Shown here: positions 10,556-24,200 of the stretch, in pieces
How positions within the stretch are numbered: the first letter of the stretch is position 1
Layout of the letters: the number at the start of each line of letters is the position of its first letter
NCBI GenBank assembly: GCA_944474755.1
Contig: OX104122.1
Coordinates: forward strand, 25,073,714-25,137,713
Source of the DNA: Limnoperna fortunei
Taxonomy: Eukaryota; Mollusca; Bivalvia; Mytilida; Modiolidae
Length of the DNA: 64,000 bases
Direction: 5' to 3'
Program-made: the position numbers and the translations under genes
Notes under the pieces: generated by a model
What the model was told of the DNA's origin: nothing
The model's database searches: none
What the model saw: the letters and a program-made list of their open reading frames with translations, nothing else

Positions 10556-13030
10556 TTTACCTGTTATATGTACAACATCCTTCCTAAATTGACCACATTC
10601 GATAATATGGAGTAGGCATTGCCAAAATGCGAGCACAGACAAATATGTTTTTCTAACTTTTACACATAATTCCTTGTTTTACTTTGTTCCTTAATTTTGT
10701 GAGGACCTTATACTATATGTTGATGTATTTTCGTTATTGTTTTTGCACGACAAATGAAAACTACTTACCGCGTATGGTCCAGCTTACGCTCATTTTGTAG
10801 AAAAATAACTGTGTAAATTGAATTCATCACTTTATTTTCCACAGTTATTTAGCGTTTTGAAATGTGGCGTATTTTCAATGTGGTAGAGCAATTTTCTATA
10901 GTAAAGTTTGACCTAAATTACAACGGAAGTGTATGTTTGGAAGAGTCCATTGTCGTCTGTTCGAAATCCTTCGGGTAATATCGTCTGCAGTTAAGGCGGT
11001 AAAATCCTTGCGGTTTGTCTGAATACCACTGAACGTTACGAAAGCAGACGATCTTTTTTGAAAACAACGCGAGGTCCCTGTAGAATTCAAATGGCTGACT
11101 TCCTATTAAAATTCCCGTAGCAAATGCCAAGGACGATTTGAAACATGTCAACAACAAAGGCATAATATAAAATATGGACGTGTTATTGTGTAGAAATGTT
11201 TTAAATTGGATAACACTACAAAGGTACAATATGGAATAATAAAAAAAATGCAAGCAAAACACCTAGCGCAGCGGGGTGTAACATTTAGTATAGTACACTA
11301 TTTCACTACATGTAGTTATAGCGTCAACAATAAGTAACTAAGTCAAATAGATGCCAACAATTTATTAATCTATTTATTAAGTCATATTTTGTAATGAACA
11401 TTAAGCATAGTTCCATTTATACAGATTTCACTCTTCCATTTCCGGACATACTTTCCGAGCCCCTCCCATTTCAGAATACAGAATATTTCATTAACTTTTG
11501 TTAAGAGTTATCCCGCTTTGGTCAGTGTTACTATCCTTCCCATAACCCCTAATTGGAACCCCTGTTTAAACAACCAATGAAAATTAAGGGCCTTGACCTA
11601 AAATAGTCAGGTTGACACAGTTTGCATTGGCGGAAAATATTCAAAATGTGTTCTATTCCGATATTTTAGAAATTTGTCAGTTAACAGCTGCATAATTCGA
11701 TAAATAATTATGTGATTAGAATGTGTTCTACGGGGAAATAACATATTGGTAAGGATTAGTTTGATTTTATGGATCCGTTCCGTTACTTATGTTTTATGTT
11801 GGTGGAATAATGTGCCATTTGTGCCTCATACTCAGATGTTTTAGAGTTTTGTCAGTGAAGAAGTTTATAATGTGATTAAAAAAAAACATGTGATAAGGAA
11901 GTGTTCTATGGAGCAATAACATTTTGTGAAGATTCTTTTGTTTTCGTGGATCAGTTCCAGTTACAGTTCGATGTTTCATGGTTTTATGTTATGCCGGAAA
12001 TATTGTGTCATTAGGGAATATTATACTACAGTAAGTTTACTTTTTTCATGTTGATCTACTTTACAGTTTGTTGTATTGTTCGTATTAAATAACGCATATA
12101 CAGTTTGGTCAGCTATATTGCATTTTATTAAATTTAAATTTACAAATTGAAAACGGGACCTGTCGCTGTGTAATGTGATGTTGTAGCTGCGGAACCGTAG
12201 CTTGTTATAATTTGGTCCACTACATAAAAAAAATTTGGTACGAATACAGTACGGTTCCGCAGTTGTAGTATAACTGGTGATGATTATGTATATTTAGAGT
12301 TGAACAAAGTAAATACATGTTATAGTGTAGTTTTTAAAAAATTGTATGGCTAAAAAATATTTTCTTATTTGGCTAACTATCGCGAAAATGTTGAGACAAA
12401 TTTAAGTTAATTAGGGGTCCAGTAGCTCTTCACAGTCTTGTTTGATATGTGTTGTATTTTTCTGATTTTGCAGTCCATATTATAATTATTAAGTCATTGT
12501 AGCATACTTTAAATAACGGCTAAGGATTTAAAGAAATAAATTTAAAACATCAAATAACCTTCTTCGGACTTAAAAAGGTACGAACTCGCAGCTTGTTATT
12601 CTTGTTCCGTTTTTGTGCCACAGGTAATAAACAGGCGATTACGTAATAAATATTGAAGAAATAAATTGGGAAAAGTTAGTTTTTCCTTAATTTTTATGCA
12701 CATAAGAATTTGTATGTGTTAGTCACTGTTTTATACATTAATTAAATAATTCATAATCTTATTCTTACCAAAATTGTTGAATTAGCAGGAAGAAATTAAT
12801 GTCAATTTACTTTTTAGATAAATTCTGTACCAAGCGAAAATCAGTAAGCGCATGAGCCGTAGTCGATGCATATATAGAGACAAATACTATATATTTGGTA
12901 GATAATGAAATACAATTGTTGAAATGTATGAAAATTCCTCGTTGTGTAGTGTAACGGGGTAGTATTATCACGCTACTTTATTTTTTAAAATAAATCAAGA
13001 AGGCAAACAGCTTGTAACTAAATTTTTGTT
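10556..13030. other. Non-coding stretch
   Basis: No gene or well-defined repeat is visible apart from the inverted repeat at 12180-12275. Short minus-strand open frames at 10896-11262 lack motifs or splice support. Confidence 0.4.
12180..12275. repeat. Short inverted repeat
   Basis: The arms 'tagctgcggaaccgta' and 'tacggttccgcagttgta' flank about 50 bp of AT-rich loop. It could be a small foldback element. I see no link to a gene. Confidence 0.6.
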
Positions 13031-13930
13031 TGAAACACAATATTATTTTAATTTCCATCAAATTCTAAATTTTTAATTTATAAAGTTAACACCACATTTA
13101 ATACTTGTCGCTACCCTATGACAGTGCCTCTAAATTCCAGTGGTCACGTGACGTCTTTCTTTGTAATGGTGACGTCACATGAAATGTCTTTGAGTGTCAG
13201 TTTTTAAAGATCGATTTAGAGATTCCAAAAAAATAGTATGAAATTTTTGTTGTTATCTTTAAATATAACATTTACTTTTTATCGATCTCAACTTTATTTT
13301 TAAGTCTTTCTTTAAAATTAATGTTTGCCCTTCTTCATTCACTTTGTTCCAGTTTTATGACGATATCAACTTCCGGACGAAAAAAAATCAATATCAGCAT
13401 TAAGCAGATTTTGATCACGTGATTTCATTTTGATCACGTGACACGTAATTGCTGTACAGAACTTATTTTAAAGTAAAATATGAAACACAATATTATTTTA
13501 ATTTCCATCAAATTCTAAATTTTTAATTTATAAAGTTAACACCACATTTAATACTTGTCGCTACCCTATGACAGTGCCTCTAAATTCCAGTGGTCACGTG
13601 ACGTCTTTCTTTGTAATGGTGACGTCACATGAAATGTCTTTGAGTGTCAGTTTTTAAAGATCGATTTAGAGATTCCAAAAAAATAGTATGAAATTGTTGT
13701 TGTTATCTTTAAATATAACATTTACTTTTTATCGATCTCAACTTTATTTTTAAGTCTTTCTTTAAAATTAATGTTTGCCCTTCTTCATTCACTTTGTTCC
13801 AGTTTTATGACGATATCAACTTCCGGACGAAAAAAAATCAATATCAGCATTAAGCAGATTTTGATCACGTGATTTCATTTTGATCACGTGACACGTAATT
13901 GCTGTACAGAACTTATTTTAAAGTAAAATA
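13031..13930. repeat. Tandem duplication, 2 copies of 450 bp, rich in CACGTG and TGACGTCA
   Basis: The units 13031-13480 and 13481-13930 are almost identical. Each contains 'ggtcacgtgacgtc', 'ggtgacgtcacatg' and two 'gatcacgtga' words. Each unit therefore carries three E-box (CACGTG) palindromes and one full CRE-type palindrome (TGACGTCA). It lies 1.2 kb upstream of the first recognised exon of the EGF gene. Regulatory activity is only an inference. Confidence 0.85.
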
Positions 13931-14345
13931 AAATACAGTAGACAGTTTTCATGTGTAAGGTTCAAATACAGTAGACAGTAAATTTTTATAGGTCATCTAA
14001 TACAGTTGACAGTACGAGTGTACTTCTAAAAGAACAGTGAACATTACCTTTGCACATGCCTTAAAATACGTAGAAAGTACATGTGTATAAGCTTTAAAAT
14101 ACAGTACTACACGTGTACAGGCCCCAGCATACAGTAGATAGTACTCATGTTCAGACCTCAAAATACAACATATAGTAGTGATATACAAGCCTCAACCTAG
14201 AGTCAGTCCTGGTGTAATTCATACTACTAAGTACTATGTGCAGTACACGTGCAAATGCCTAACATAACGCAGAAAATACACTTGTACCTGCCTCAACATA
14301 CAGTAGTATTCATGTATAGGCCTAAAGACAAACTATACAAATACA
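13931..14345. repeat. Degenerate tandem array, 'aaatacagtagacagtac' theme
   Basis: Roughly ten imperfect copies of a 35-45 bp unit with 'atacagtagacagta', 'catgtgtata' and 'gcctcaa' sub-words run through this stretch. Copies are diverged and indel-rich, so it is an old minisatellite. The open frame on the minus strand is a repeat by-product. Confidence 0.6.
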
Positions 14346-14574
14346 AAGTACATGGTATTGTTGAGTAAATATATATGTATAGAGCATGTAAATCTTACGT
14401 CTCTATTCATTACTAAACATGAACAACAAATCACTGAAAATTAAGGAAAATGATTGACAGAAAATACAAATACCACAGGATAAACTAAAGGCTTGGAACT
14501 TATATATATAAAGCAATATGTAGCGGTGTTGAACAAGTCAAAGGTCAACCGTCCACTTTATTTAAATGTCGTAA

Positions 14575-14645
14575 CAACACAATAATACTACACCCGACCG
14601 ACCAAAGGCATTAGGTTTTCGTGTAGGACGTAACCCCCCTCCCAA
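14575..14645 (-). repeat. Repeat arm, inverted relative to 17340-17410
   Basis: The segment 'ccgaccaaaggcattagg' to 'gtgtaggacgtaa' is an imperfect reverse complement of 17345-17400 (ttacgtcctacaccgac...cccttggtcgg). They may be ends of one 2.8-kb element or two independent insertions. Confidence 0.5.
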
Positions 14646-15157
14646 ATCAATCAATCATACTTACACCTGCAGAATACAGAATCAAACAAAAGCGATCCTA
14701 ATTTATACTTTGTTTTTTTTATTTTCAGCACGATTTTTATTTTCCTGTAAGTTTTAGTGCGTTTTTAGTGGGCAGTAAATGTATATTTTAAAGATGTACG
14801 ACTACTCTTTGAATTTCTATTTGATATAGATAAAAGAAATACGTTGATATTAGCGAGATAAAAGGGAGTTTTTCTCTTTGTGACCGAAAAACATTTTTTT
14901 ATAGTTAACGATTGAATTAAGATGTTGTCGTTTTAAAAAATACCCGAAATACTGCCATACCGTTTCACCATTGTACTACCCTACCAATGGCGGACCAATT
15001 AATATCAGCGTTATAAACGTAGTATATAGGACTTAAAAAAATCGATATACTTGCAAATATAACAATAATAGTGTTTAATTAACTTTAATGTTTTGAAATT
15101 CAGACTAGGTAACACCGTAATGGCTAAAAGTTTCTTACAGTTCTTATATTTTTTCAG

Positions 15158-15232
15158 GTGCTGGTTTATGGGAAAAGTGTTGGGGGAGAAATATCTGTTG
15201 TCCCAAAGGAAAAGCTGGATTTTGTTGCTTGT
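15158..15232 (+). CDS. Exon: CC-x7-CC cysteine-rich module
   Basis: The exon is flanked by a T-rich tract ending CAG and a perfect GTAAGT donor. It is 75 nt, phase 1-1, and encodes about 25 residues including CWGRNICCPKGKAGFCC. The paired cysteines (C-x5-CC-x7-CC) recall half a granulin module, though granulins usually have eight residues between the pairs. An exon with the same CC-x7-CC spacing occurs at 58491-58586, suggesting a reused exon module. The preceding exon was not found. Confidence 0.7.
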
Positions 15233-18200
15233 GTAAGTAGACAGTTCTATCTAACATTGATCATCCCATTTTCGCCAGTGGCCTATGTGGCAGAGTGGTT
15301 AAGGTTATTCTACTATAGATCACGTGCCTGTCAACAGTGAGGTTGCGTTGTCGAGGGTTTATTCGATTTATATCTTAATTGGCAAGGATTGGCATATTTT
15401 CCACTGAAAATCTGGTTTTTATTTGGGTACTCCGAATTCCTCCCCATAAAACTGGACTCCATTATACAGCTGAAAAATTGCTGAAAGATACGTCAAACAG
15501 CAATCAAACAAACAAACATTCTCGCCAATATGTAGGATGTTTGATTTTAATATCTCCCAAATTTTAAAACACACTTACAATTTTTTTCTGTAAACAGACT
15601 CTTGGATTTCAGACAATGCATACTTTGATTGATGCATGTTGTTACTTATACTATAATTTAATGAAATAAATCCTTACAATCTTTTAATAGTATTTTCACC
15701 TTCAAATAGTTTATTAAGCATACTCTCCTCAATGAAAGACTAAAACAAAAGAATAAATATAGTCATTGACTAATATTACTGCTGCTATAAAAATTTTCGA
15801 AATAATATATGCTTACCATGACATACTATACACGGATAGATATATTTCCTAGATCTGAATAGTATCCCGCATTTTATCAAATACGAATATCTACCCAAGA
15901 AACCGGCCACTTGACATAAGGGTGATATAGTTCGAGAATTGATACAGCATGTTATATAGATTTCTGAATTTTATATTCCAACCATAGGGTCAGTAGTGTG
16001 ATATAGGGTATGTGATATAGGCCAGCGACAAACATTTGATACTGCATGTACAAAACAGTTGTATTTTACTGTAAATCTATGGTAATAATATATTTTTACA
16101 TACGGTTCTGAGACTGCCATATTAGATTGAGTCAATAGCCAAGACCGACCTAATATGGGTCGAGGAACAATATGGTAAACCCTGAGCGGTAATTTCTTTA
16201 TCATACATCGTCACAATATGTAAACCATGTTAACACTTTACTGATGCCCAATGTTGACGAACACATATAATTTAGTAAAATAATTTAGCAAATACTTAGA
16301 GAACAATTATATATTAAGTTTTTATCTTATAACGTTGGCTATTGAGTGTATTCTGTACTGTTTATCATAGTAATGTGCACAATACAGTATTAAAATGAAA
16401 TACTTAACCATGTAGTACAGGGTTTACATAGTTTGATTCTTAGTTAAGACCTAAACTTCCGTATGAGGGCCGGAAATTTAGCCTTCGTGCAACGAGCGTG
16501 ACACTCTAAGTACACGTTACCCACTATGGTCCATGGTCAGGCTTGCCGTATTAGGACCTAACATCACCAACGAGAAGGTCCCCCTTATCCGTCACCCGAG
16601 ACTCTCTGTTATTTTTCCAGGAAGCACGTCAAAAAAGTTAAAAAAGAAAAAAGAAAAAAAAAGAAAAATAAACCATACTGAAAGTAGGATGAACTCACTT
16701 GCTCCGAGAGGGATGTATTTTTGTTCATATCTACTCTTTACTTGATTGTAGTTTCTTTTAAGATTTTGTATCTTCACGTTTCGTTCATCAATTAATTGTA
16801 AATTATCAGCAAATTGATATTTATAAACTTATATAATTGTTCAACTACAGTTTAACGTAAAGCGGAGTTACATGTAACCAGATCATACTGATGCAATTTC
16901 AAAAGTACGAAACAAGGCTAATATAACACTGACGAACACAACAAGCAACAAACAAACAAAACACACGAACAAATAAGCAGCACAAACTCCTATCAGCACA
17001 GGGATGATGTAACGTGTTTAGGGGTTCGTACCCGAGTTAACCCCGGGATCTGATGCTGATCTTATAAACTGGTAGCGTTTTTATATAAATCTAAATTGAA
17101 GTCAACTTGACTCTTTGAGCTCTTTAAATTCTCTCATTCTTCTAGCTCTGAACTCTTTTTTAGCTCTTCTAGCTCTATAATAGCTCTACAACCTCCTTAA
17201 TTCTCTGTGCTTAGCTTCAATGTATTAGTATGACGCTTTCGTCTCTTTAATACTCGGAGCCAAAGCTCTTGGTTTCATATAGAAAAACCAAGTGATCTTG
17301 ATTGATGCGGATACCAAAAGACTCTGACTTACTTGACTTGGGGATGTTTTTACGTCCTACACCGACAACTTAACGCCCTTGGTCGGACGGTAACCCCGAC
17401 TTACTGAAAACGGCTGCTTATATACTACCAGGGGATTAGCCTATTCCATTTTTGGACGATACCACCTTTCACCATTGCTAGGATACAATGTTTCCCTAGC
17501 AATTAGGGGTGTATATTATTATCGCTCTGTAAACCCTTTTCATACATTATTGTTTGATGTTTTATGTGAATATTTGTGAAAATTAATTGGTATCTAACGT
17601 GTTTTAATGTAGTTCCTGTGTTCCGAGGGTAATAAAAGAGAAGGGGAATGAAACTGACCCAACCATATATTTTCGTCACAATAACATCAGCTGTTTTGGA
17701 ACAGTTAACATATTTTGCTTCATTTTTACTATTTTTATAACTGTCTTATTACTTCATTTATATTATACAGAAGTTTTCTTTTTGCTGACTAATATCATAC
17801 ACATTGGCTTTTACCGAAACCGGAAGTTGTTGTGTATTGAAACTTTTAATCCTTCTATAAAACGTCTAGCATACACACCATACACACACAAATTTTATAC
17901 ATCTGGGGTATGTCTAAAACATGTTTTGCAAATTTAAGATTTCTATGTTACATGTTGAAATTTGTGTGTTTTACTTTTGATCAATTTTGTTTCAGTTAAC
18001 GAAAGTAAGTAAAATTTCACTATATTCCAATATTACGATGTTGGAGGTACTTACATATTAAAACTGAATAAGTTGTTATTTGTGAAAAATACTTCAGAGA
18101 TATCGCATAAAGTTTAACTAAATTCTGTACTTTTTTATGCGCCAAAATTATTCTATAAGAATCGTATGTTATCGATTATTTAATTATTATTTAAGTTATA

Positions 18201-21200
18201 AAATTTGTTACGCACAATTGCACTGCAAAAATATGCGACAACCACTGATATGTCAAAAGTCATTAATAAGTAAATTCAAAAGTCTTATATCAATATTTAG
18301 CGACATAGCAATCGTTAACACCTACGACCATTATACTTATGCAGAGATACCACAGTTGACAATTCACATAACATTGATGACATGCTAAACTGTTCGGATC
18401 ATTACCAACTTTACACGCTAAAAGTATATACCTATACAGTCTATTACGTTTTAAGAGAAGCAAAGAAGTAAATATTGGATGGGTAACAAGATGTGTCTCT
18501 TGTCAAAATGGATGGATAGATTTCTTAAAATTGACAAACGCTAGTTTACTCTAAACACCTTGATTGAGGTATTTCGGCAATGTTTTCCGTCTTTTCAATC
18601 GATTCCACAATATTGTGCATTAGTTGATAGTGGAACAATTTCAGTGGAAGAAATCAATACGTTATCAACATATAAGATCAAATTCAAACGTTTTTTCCGA
18701 AAACAGAAGCTAAGCTTCACTTTATTTTTAAACTATTTAATTCGTTACTATGCAAAGTACAAACACACACACGCTACTCACTCTCACAGGTATCATCATT
18801 GTTAATCATAAAACAAAAATATATAGCATTAGCCAATTAACAATAAATAACTAAAATCCTTTTCAGACTGTAACCCTGACCCCTGCAATGGACATGGTAC
18901 TTGTAAATGTGTTATATTAACATATAGTTGTGACTGCCATGATGGATACACTGGTGCTACATGTGATACAGGTAATTATTAATTAGCTGCTATCATATTC
19001 GCTTAAAAACAGTTAAACTTCCGATATGATATATTTTGCTGAACCAGTCCAATACAGAAATAACTAGTACTGGCCTGTCAGTATTGGCCTGTCTCGACCT
19101 GTATTGGCCAGATTCAAACCTGTATTTGCCTAAATGATGTGGATTAGTTAAATAACAAAGATATCATTACGTGAGGATTTCTGTGTTGACCTAGTTATTG
19201 GTCCTTGGTAAACTGTATCGTCCTTTGGCTGCCCCTCAGGCCATGTGATTTATGTAAGTCTATAGATTTGACTGCCATTATGATATACTAAGGTTACATG
19301 CAATAAATGTAAGTGTATAGATGTGTCTGTCAAGATGGATATACTAGTGTGACATGCGATACAGGTAAGCGTCTATAGATGTGACTGCCATGATGGATAT
19401 ACTGATGTTATATGTGATACATGTATGTCTGTAGATGTGACTGCCAAGATGATATACTGGCGTTACATGCGATACAGGTAAGCGTCTATAGATGTGACTG
19501 CCATGATGAATATACTGGTGTTACATGAGATACAGGTAAGTCTATAGATGTGACTGCTATGATGGATATATTGGTGTTACATGCGATACAAGTAAGTCTA
19601 TAGATGTGACTGCTATAATGGATATATTGGTGTTACATGCCATACAAGTAAGCGTCTACAGATTATAAGATCAATTATATAGTATGTGGTGAAATTATCT
19701 TCAATATGTTGTCTGAGAGTAGAGGGTTTGTCGCGTCATCTTTTCAATTACTTCGTATGATAGAATGGAAGTTAGAGCCCTCAGTTCCGTAAAAGACTTA
19801 TACCTTTATGCCGTTTTCTTGAAAATAAATAATGTTATATTTTTTCAGCTGTTGACTGTAAGTATATTTTCTTTTTACAGTTTGAAAATGATTAAAAACC
19901 CAAGATGACGTTCTATTTTAATTAACAGTAGAATGCCTTTTTTCACATCAATGACTTAAATGAAAATAAATTAGTAAGCAGTGATCGGATTTACTTGTAT
20001 ATGTATATGGAACATCGATAAATAAATATTTCAGGAGTAATAGTCACATAAGTTAACATAACGAATCCGAAGGACAGATACAACAATAACAAACTTAATT
20101 AATAAAAATATATAAAACTAAACAAAGACAACAGGATATCCTCGAGAAATCAGGGTTGCATCGATGCGCTTCGAAATTCTTTCAAGTTTAGTTATCCGAC
20201 GATTTATTCCAAAAAAACTTGACCCATAATGGCCCCGATCAGGCTTTCTGTTCATTACCTGACAATCCTCAAAAACAGTGTCTCCAATATCCGCCAACTT
20301 GGGTAGCCTTGGGCAGCTGCACTTGGAACCTCCCAGTAAACAAAACGTTATGGAATTTGAAATTTAAAGATATTTTTTATTATTTTAATAATTGTATTTA
20401 GGTGGCATAGTTTCTCAACGGTGTTAGTTCGAATCCTGCTGAGGGTCTTCAAAAATTTTTATAGAAATATTTGTGAACTCTGCATTTCTGACGCTACTGA
20501 AATCCGCTCGATAGATATATGGTTGTAACAAAACTTAGGCGTCTGTATTAAATTTACCTACTTTAACTGTATGAAAAGCATATATACAGTTGCTCGTAAA
20601 ATTTAGTCAAACGAATAATAAGATACAAATCTTTTTAGACTGCAGTCCTGACCCCTGTAACGGACATGGAACTTGTCAGAATGCCGTAGAAGGCTATACG
20701 TGTAATTGTCATACAGGATATACTGGATATTCTTGTTTGACAGGTAGGAAAAATATTTATTCAGTAATAAGTTTAAAGTAAATTAGTTACGATACTTGAG
20801 CTTGGATTAGCTGAAACTGTGATTCATTAAAATTGTTTTTTAAGAAAACGGGGCCAAAAATTAATTGTTTTATATTAGAGACAAGTTTTGTAATGAGGGT
20901 TTATTAAAATTAAATCCATCATACCATACAAACTCGATTTTACTACTTATAATAGATGTTGTTTATATTTACACTTGAAGGTAAATTATAGTATTACTTA
21001 ATCTAAGTCTTATTAATGTTTTTCAGTAATTAACCGTGAGTATTTGTATTACATTAAATAAAAACTATAATTTAAATTTTGCTTATGCTATGTTAAATTG
21101 CAATCTGCAGTCTTGTTAAGATTAGAGATGTTTTGTTAAAGGTTAACAATTTACTCGGCAAGACCTATGTTACTTCTCTTTCAGTCTCGTCAGCGGTTTT

Positions 21201-24200
21201 GTATTTGTAAAGGATATATTTATGTCTTATTTAATATTAGAATTAAAGACAAGTTAGTCTCCAAAAACAAGATTTAAACGCACAATGTCGTGTTTAGATT
21301 ATAATGAGGCTAACAATTTAAAAAAAAAACTTTAATTTTGAGTAAAAAATTAAACATTTGCTAGTAAAATTGAGCCAACACAAATATAAGCTACAAACAA
21401 TTTTAGACTGCAATCCTGACCCCTGTAATGGACATGGAACCTGTCACAATTATGTACAAGGGTACACATGCAACTGCTATAATGGATATACTGGATATAC
21501 ATGTGGGAATGGTAAGAAAAATAACTTATGCAGAAATAAGTGAAGGGTAAAAGACTTAAGATACTTCCAATTATACATGCGTACGTAACAATCATTTTTT
21601 TCTAAGTACAGCTAGTATTTAGTAAAATTATCAGCTTAATGTTGTCAAGCCTGCATTTTGCAAAACAAACCCGGATGTGAACTCGGCAAAGATTTAATTG
21701 TGAGAAATCGAAATCAGAAACCAAATTGTTTACATTAATGTCAAGTGATCATTGAATGTTTTCGTATGAAAGTTTTGAAATTAATTGAATGTTTGAATGT
21801 TTACTTAACGTCCGGTGAGCAGTATTTTAACTGTATTCAGAGGAGAACAAGTAAATATAAAAAGGAGATACGGGTATAAAATTTGTACCCTCTAGAAAAG
21901 TAAATTGGTATTTGAGTAGGTGGCAATGAGCATATTCTTTTTCAAAATCTACATTTGCGGTCGTAATCTTGCAACCAGCGTTACATGCAATACATGTAAG
22001 TGTATAGATGTGTCTGTCAAGATGGATATACTAGTGTGACATGCGATACAGGTAAGCGTCTATAGATGTGACTGCCATGATGGATATACTGATGTTATAT
22101 GTGATACATGTATGTCTATAGATGTGACTGCCAAGATGATATACTGGCGTTACATGCGATACAGGTAAGCGTCTATAGATGTGACTGCCATGATGAATAT
22201 ACTGGTGTTACATGAGATACAGGTAAGTCTATAGATGTGACTGCTATGATGGATATATTGGTGTTACACGCGATACAAGTAAGTCTATAAATGTGACTGC
22301 TATAATGGATATATTGGTGTTACATGCCATACAAGTAAGTCTATAGATGTGACTGCTATAATGGATATATTGGTGTTACATGCCATACAAGTAAGCGTCT
22401 ACAGATTATAAGATCAATTATATAGTATGTGGTGAAATTATCTTCAATATGTTGTCTGAGAGTAGAGGGTTTGTCGCGTCATCTTTTCAATTACTTCGTA
22501 TGATAGAATGGAAGTTAGAGCCCTCAGTTCCGTAAAAGACTTATACCTTTATGCCGTTTTCTTGAAAATAAATAATGTTATATTTTTTCAGCTGTTGACT
22601 GTAAGTATATTTTCTTTTTACAGTTTGAAAATGATTAAAAACCCAAGATGACGTTCTATTTTAATTAACAGTAGAATGCCTTTTTTCACATCAATGACTT
22701 AAATGAAAATAAATTAGTAAGCAGTGATCGGATTTACTTGTATATGTATATGGAACATCGATAAATAAATATTTCAGGAGTAATAGTCACATAAGTTAAC
22801 ATAACGAATCCGAAGGACAGATACAACAATAACAAACTTAATTAATAAAAATATATAAAACTAAACAAAGACAACAGGATATCCTCGAGAAATCAGGGTT
22901 GCATCGATGCGCTTCGAAATTCTTTCAAGTTTAGTTATCCGACGATTTATTCCAAAAAAAACTTGACCCATAATGGCCCCGATCAGGCTTTCTGTTCATT
23001 ACCTGACAATCCTCAAAAACAGTGTCTCCAATATCCGCCAACTTGGGTAGCCTTGGGCAGCTGCACTTGGAACCTCCCAGTAAACAAAACGTTATGGAAT
23101 TTGAAATTTAAAGATATTTTTTTTATTTTAATAATTGTATTTAGGTGGCATAGTTTCTCAACGGTGTTAGTTCGAATCCTGCTGAGGGTCTTCAAAAATT
23201 TTTATAGAAATATTTGTGAACTCTGCATTTCTGACGCTACTGAAATCCGCTCGATAGATATATGGTTGTAACAAAACTTAGGCGTCTGTATTAAATTTAC
23301 CTACTTTAACTGTATGAAAAGCATATATACAGTTGCTCGTAAAATTTAGTCAAACGAATAATAAGATACAAATCTTTTTAGACTGCAGTCCTGACCCCTG
23401 TAACGGACATGGAACTTGTCAGAATGCCGTAGAAGGCTATACGTGTAATTGTCATACAGGATATACTGGATATTCTTGTTTGACAGGTAGGAAAAATATT
23501 TATTCAGAAATAAGTTTAAAGTAAATTAGTTACGATACTTGAGCTTGGATTAGCTGAAACTGTGATTCATTAAAATTGTTTTTTAAGAAAACGGGGCCAA
23601 AAAATTAATTGTTTTATATTAGAGACAAGTTTTGTAATGAGGGTTTATTAAAATTAAATCCATCATACCATACAAACTCGATTTTACTACTTATAATAGA
23701 TGTTGTTTATATTTACACTTGAAGGTAAATTATAGTATTACTTAATCTAAGTCTTATTAATGTTTTTCAGTAATTAACCGTGAGTATTTGTATTACATTA
23801 AATAAAAACTATAATTTAAATTTTGCTTATGCTATGTTAAATTGCAATCTGCAGTCTTGTTAAGATTAGAGATGTTTTGTTAAAGGTTAACAATTTACTC
23901 GGCAAGACCTATGTTACTTCTCTTTCAGTCTCGTCAGCGGTTTTGTATTTGTAAAGGATATTTTTATGTCTTATTTAATATTAGAATTAAAGACAAGTTA
24001 GTCTCCAAAAACAAGATTTAAACGCACAATGTCGTGTTTAGATTATAATGAGGCTAACAATTTAAAAAAAAACTTTAATTTTGAGTAAAAAATTAAACAT
24101 TTGCTAGTAAAATTGAGCCAACACAAATATAAGCTACAAACAATTTTAGACTGCAATCCTGACCCCTGTAATGGACATGGAACCTGTCACAATTATGTAC

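Larger units (their letters stand above)
19289..21978 (+). repeat. Tandem segmental duplication, 2.7-kb unit 1 of 3
   Basis: Unit 1 matches units 2 and 3 almost base for base. It carries the half-exon minisatellite, microexon (ctgttgact), EGF-A, microexon (taattaacc) and EGF-B. A repeat fragment and a SINE tail are also present. Boundaries lie in the minisatellite ('gttacatgcaatacatg' or its variant), suggesting unequal crossover within that array. Confidence 0.95.

Noticed and set aside
19255..19661. Half-exon repeats as real alternatively used EGF exons
   Set aside because: The segments lack C1-C3, and the only AG upstream (tctatag) has no polypyrimidine tract and gives the wrong phase.
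20219..20401. Plus-strand 60-codon frame repeated in all three 2.7-kb units
   Set aside because: It falls within a dispersed repeat related to 16540 and 27410, has no splice context in phase 1, and no recognisable domain.
21350..21595. Minus-strand 81-codon frame repeated at 24093 and 26778
   Set aside because: It is the antisense shadow of EGF exon B and its flanks in each 2.7-kb unit.
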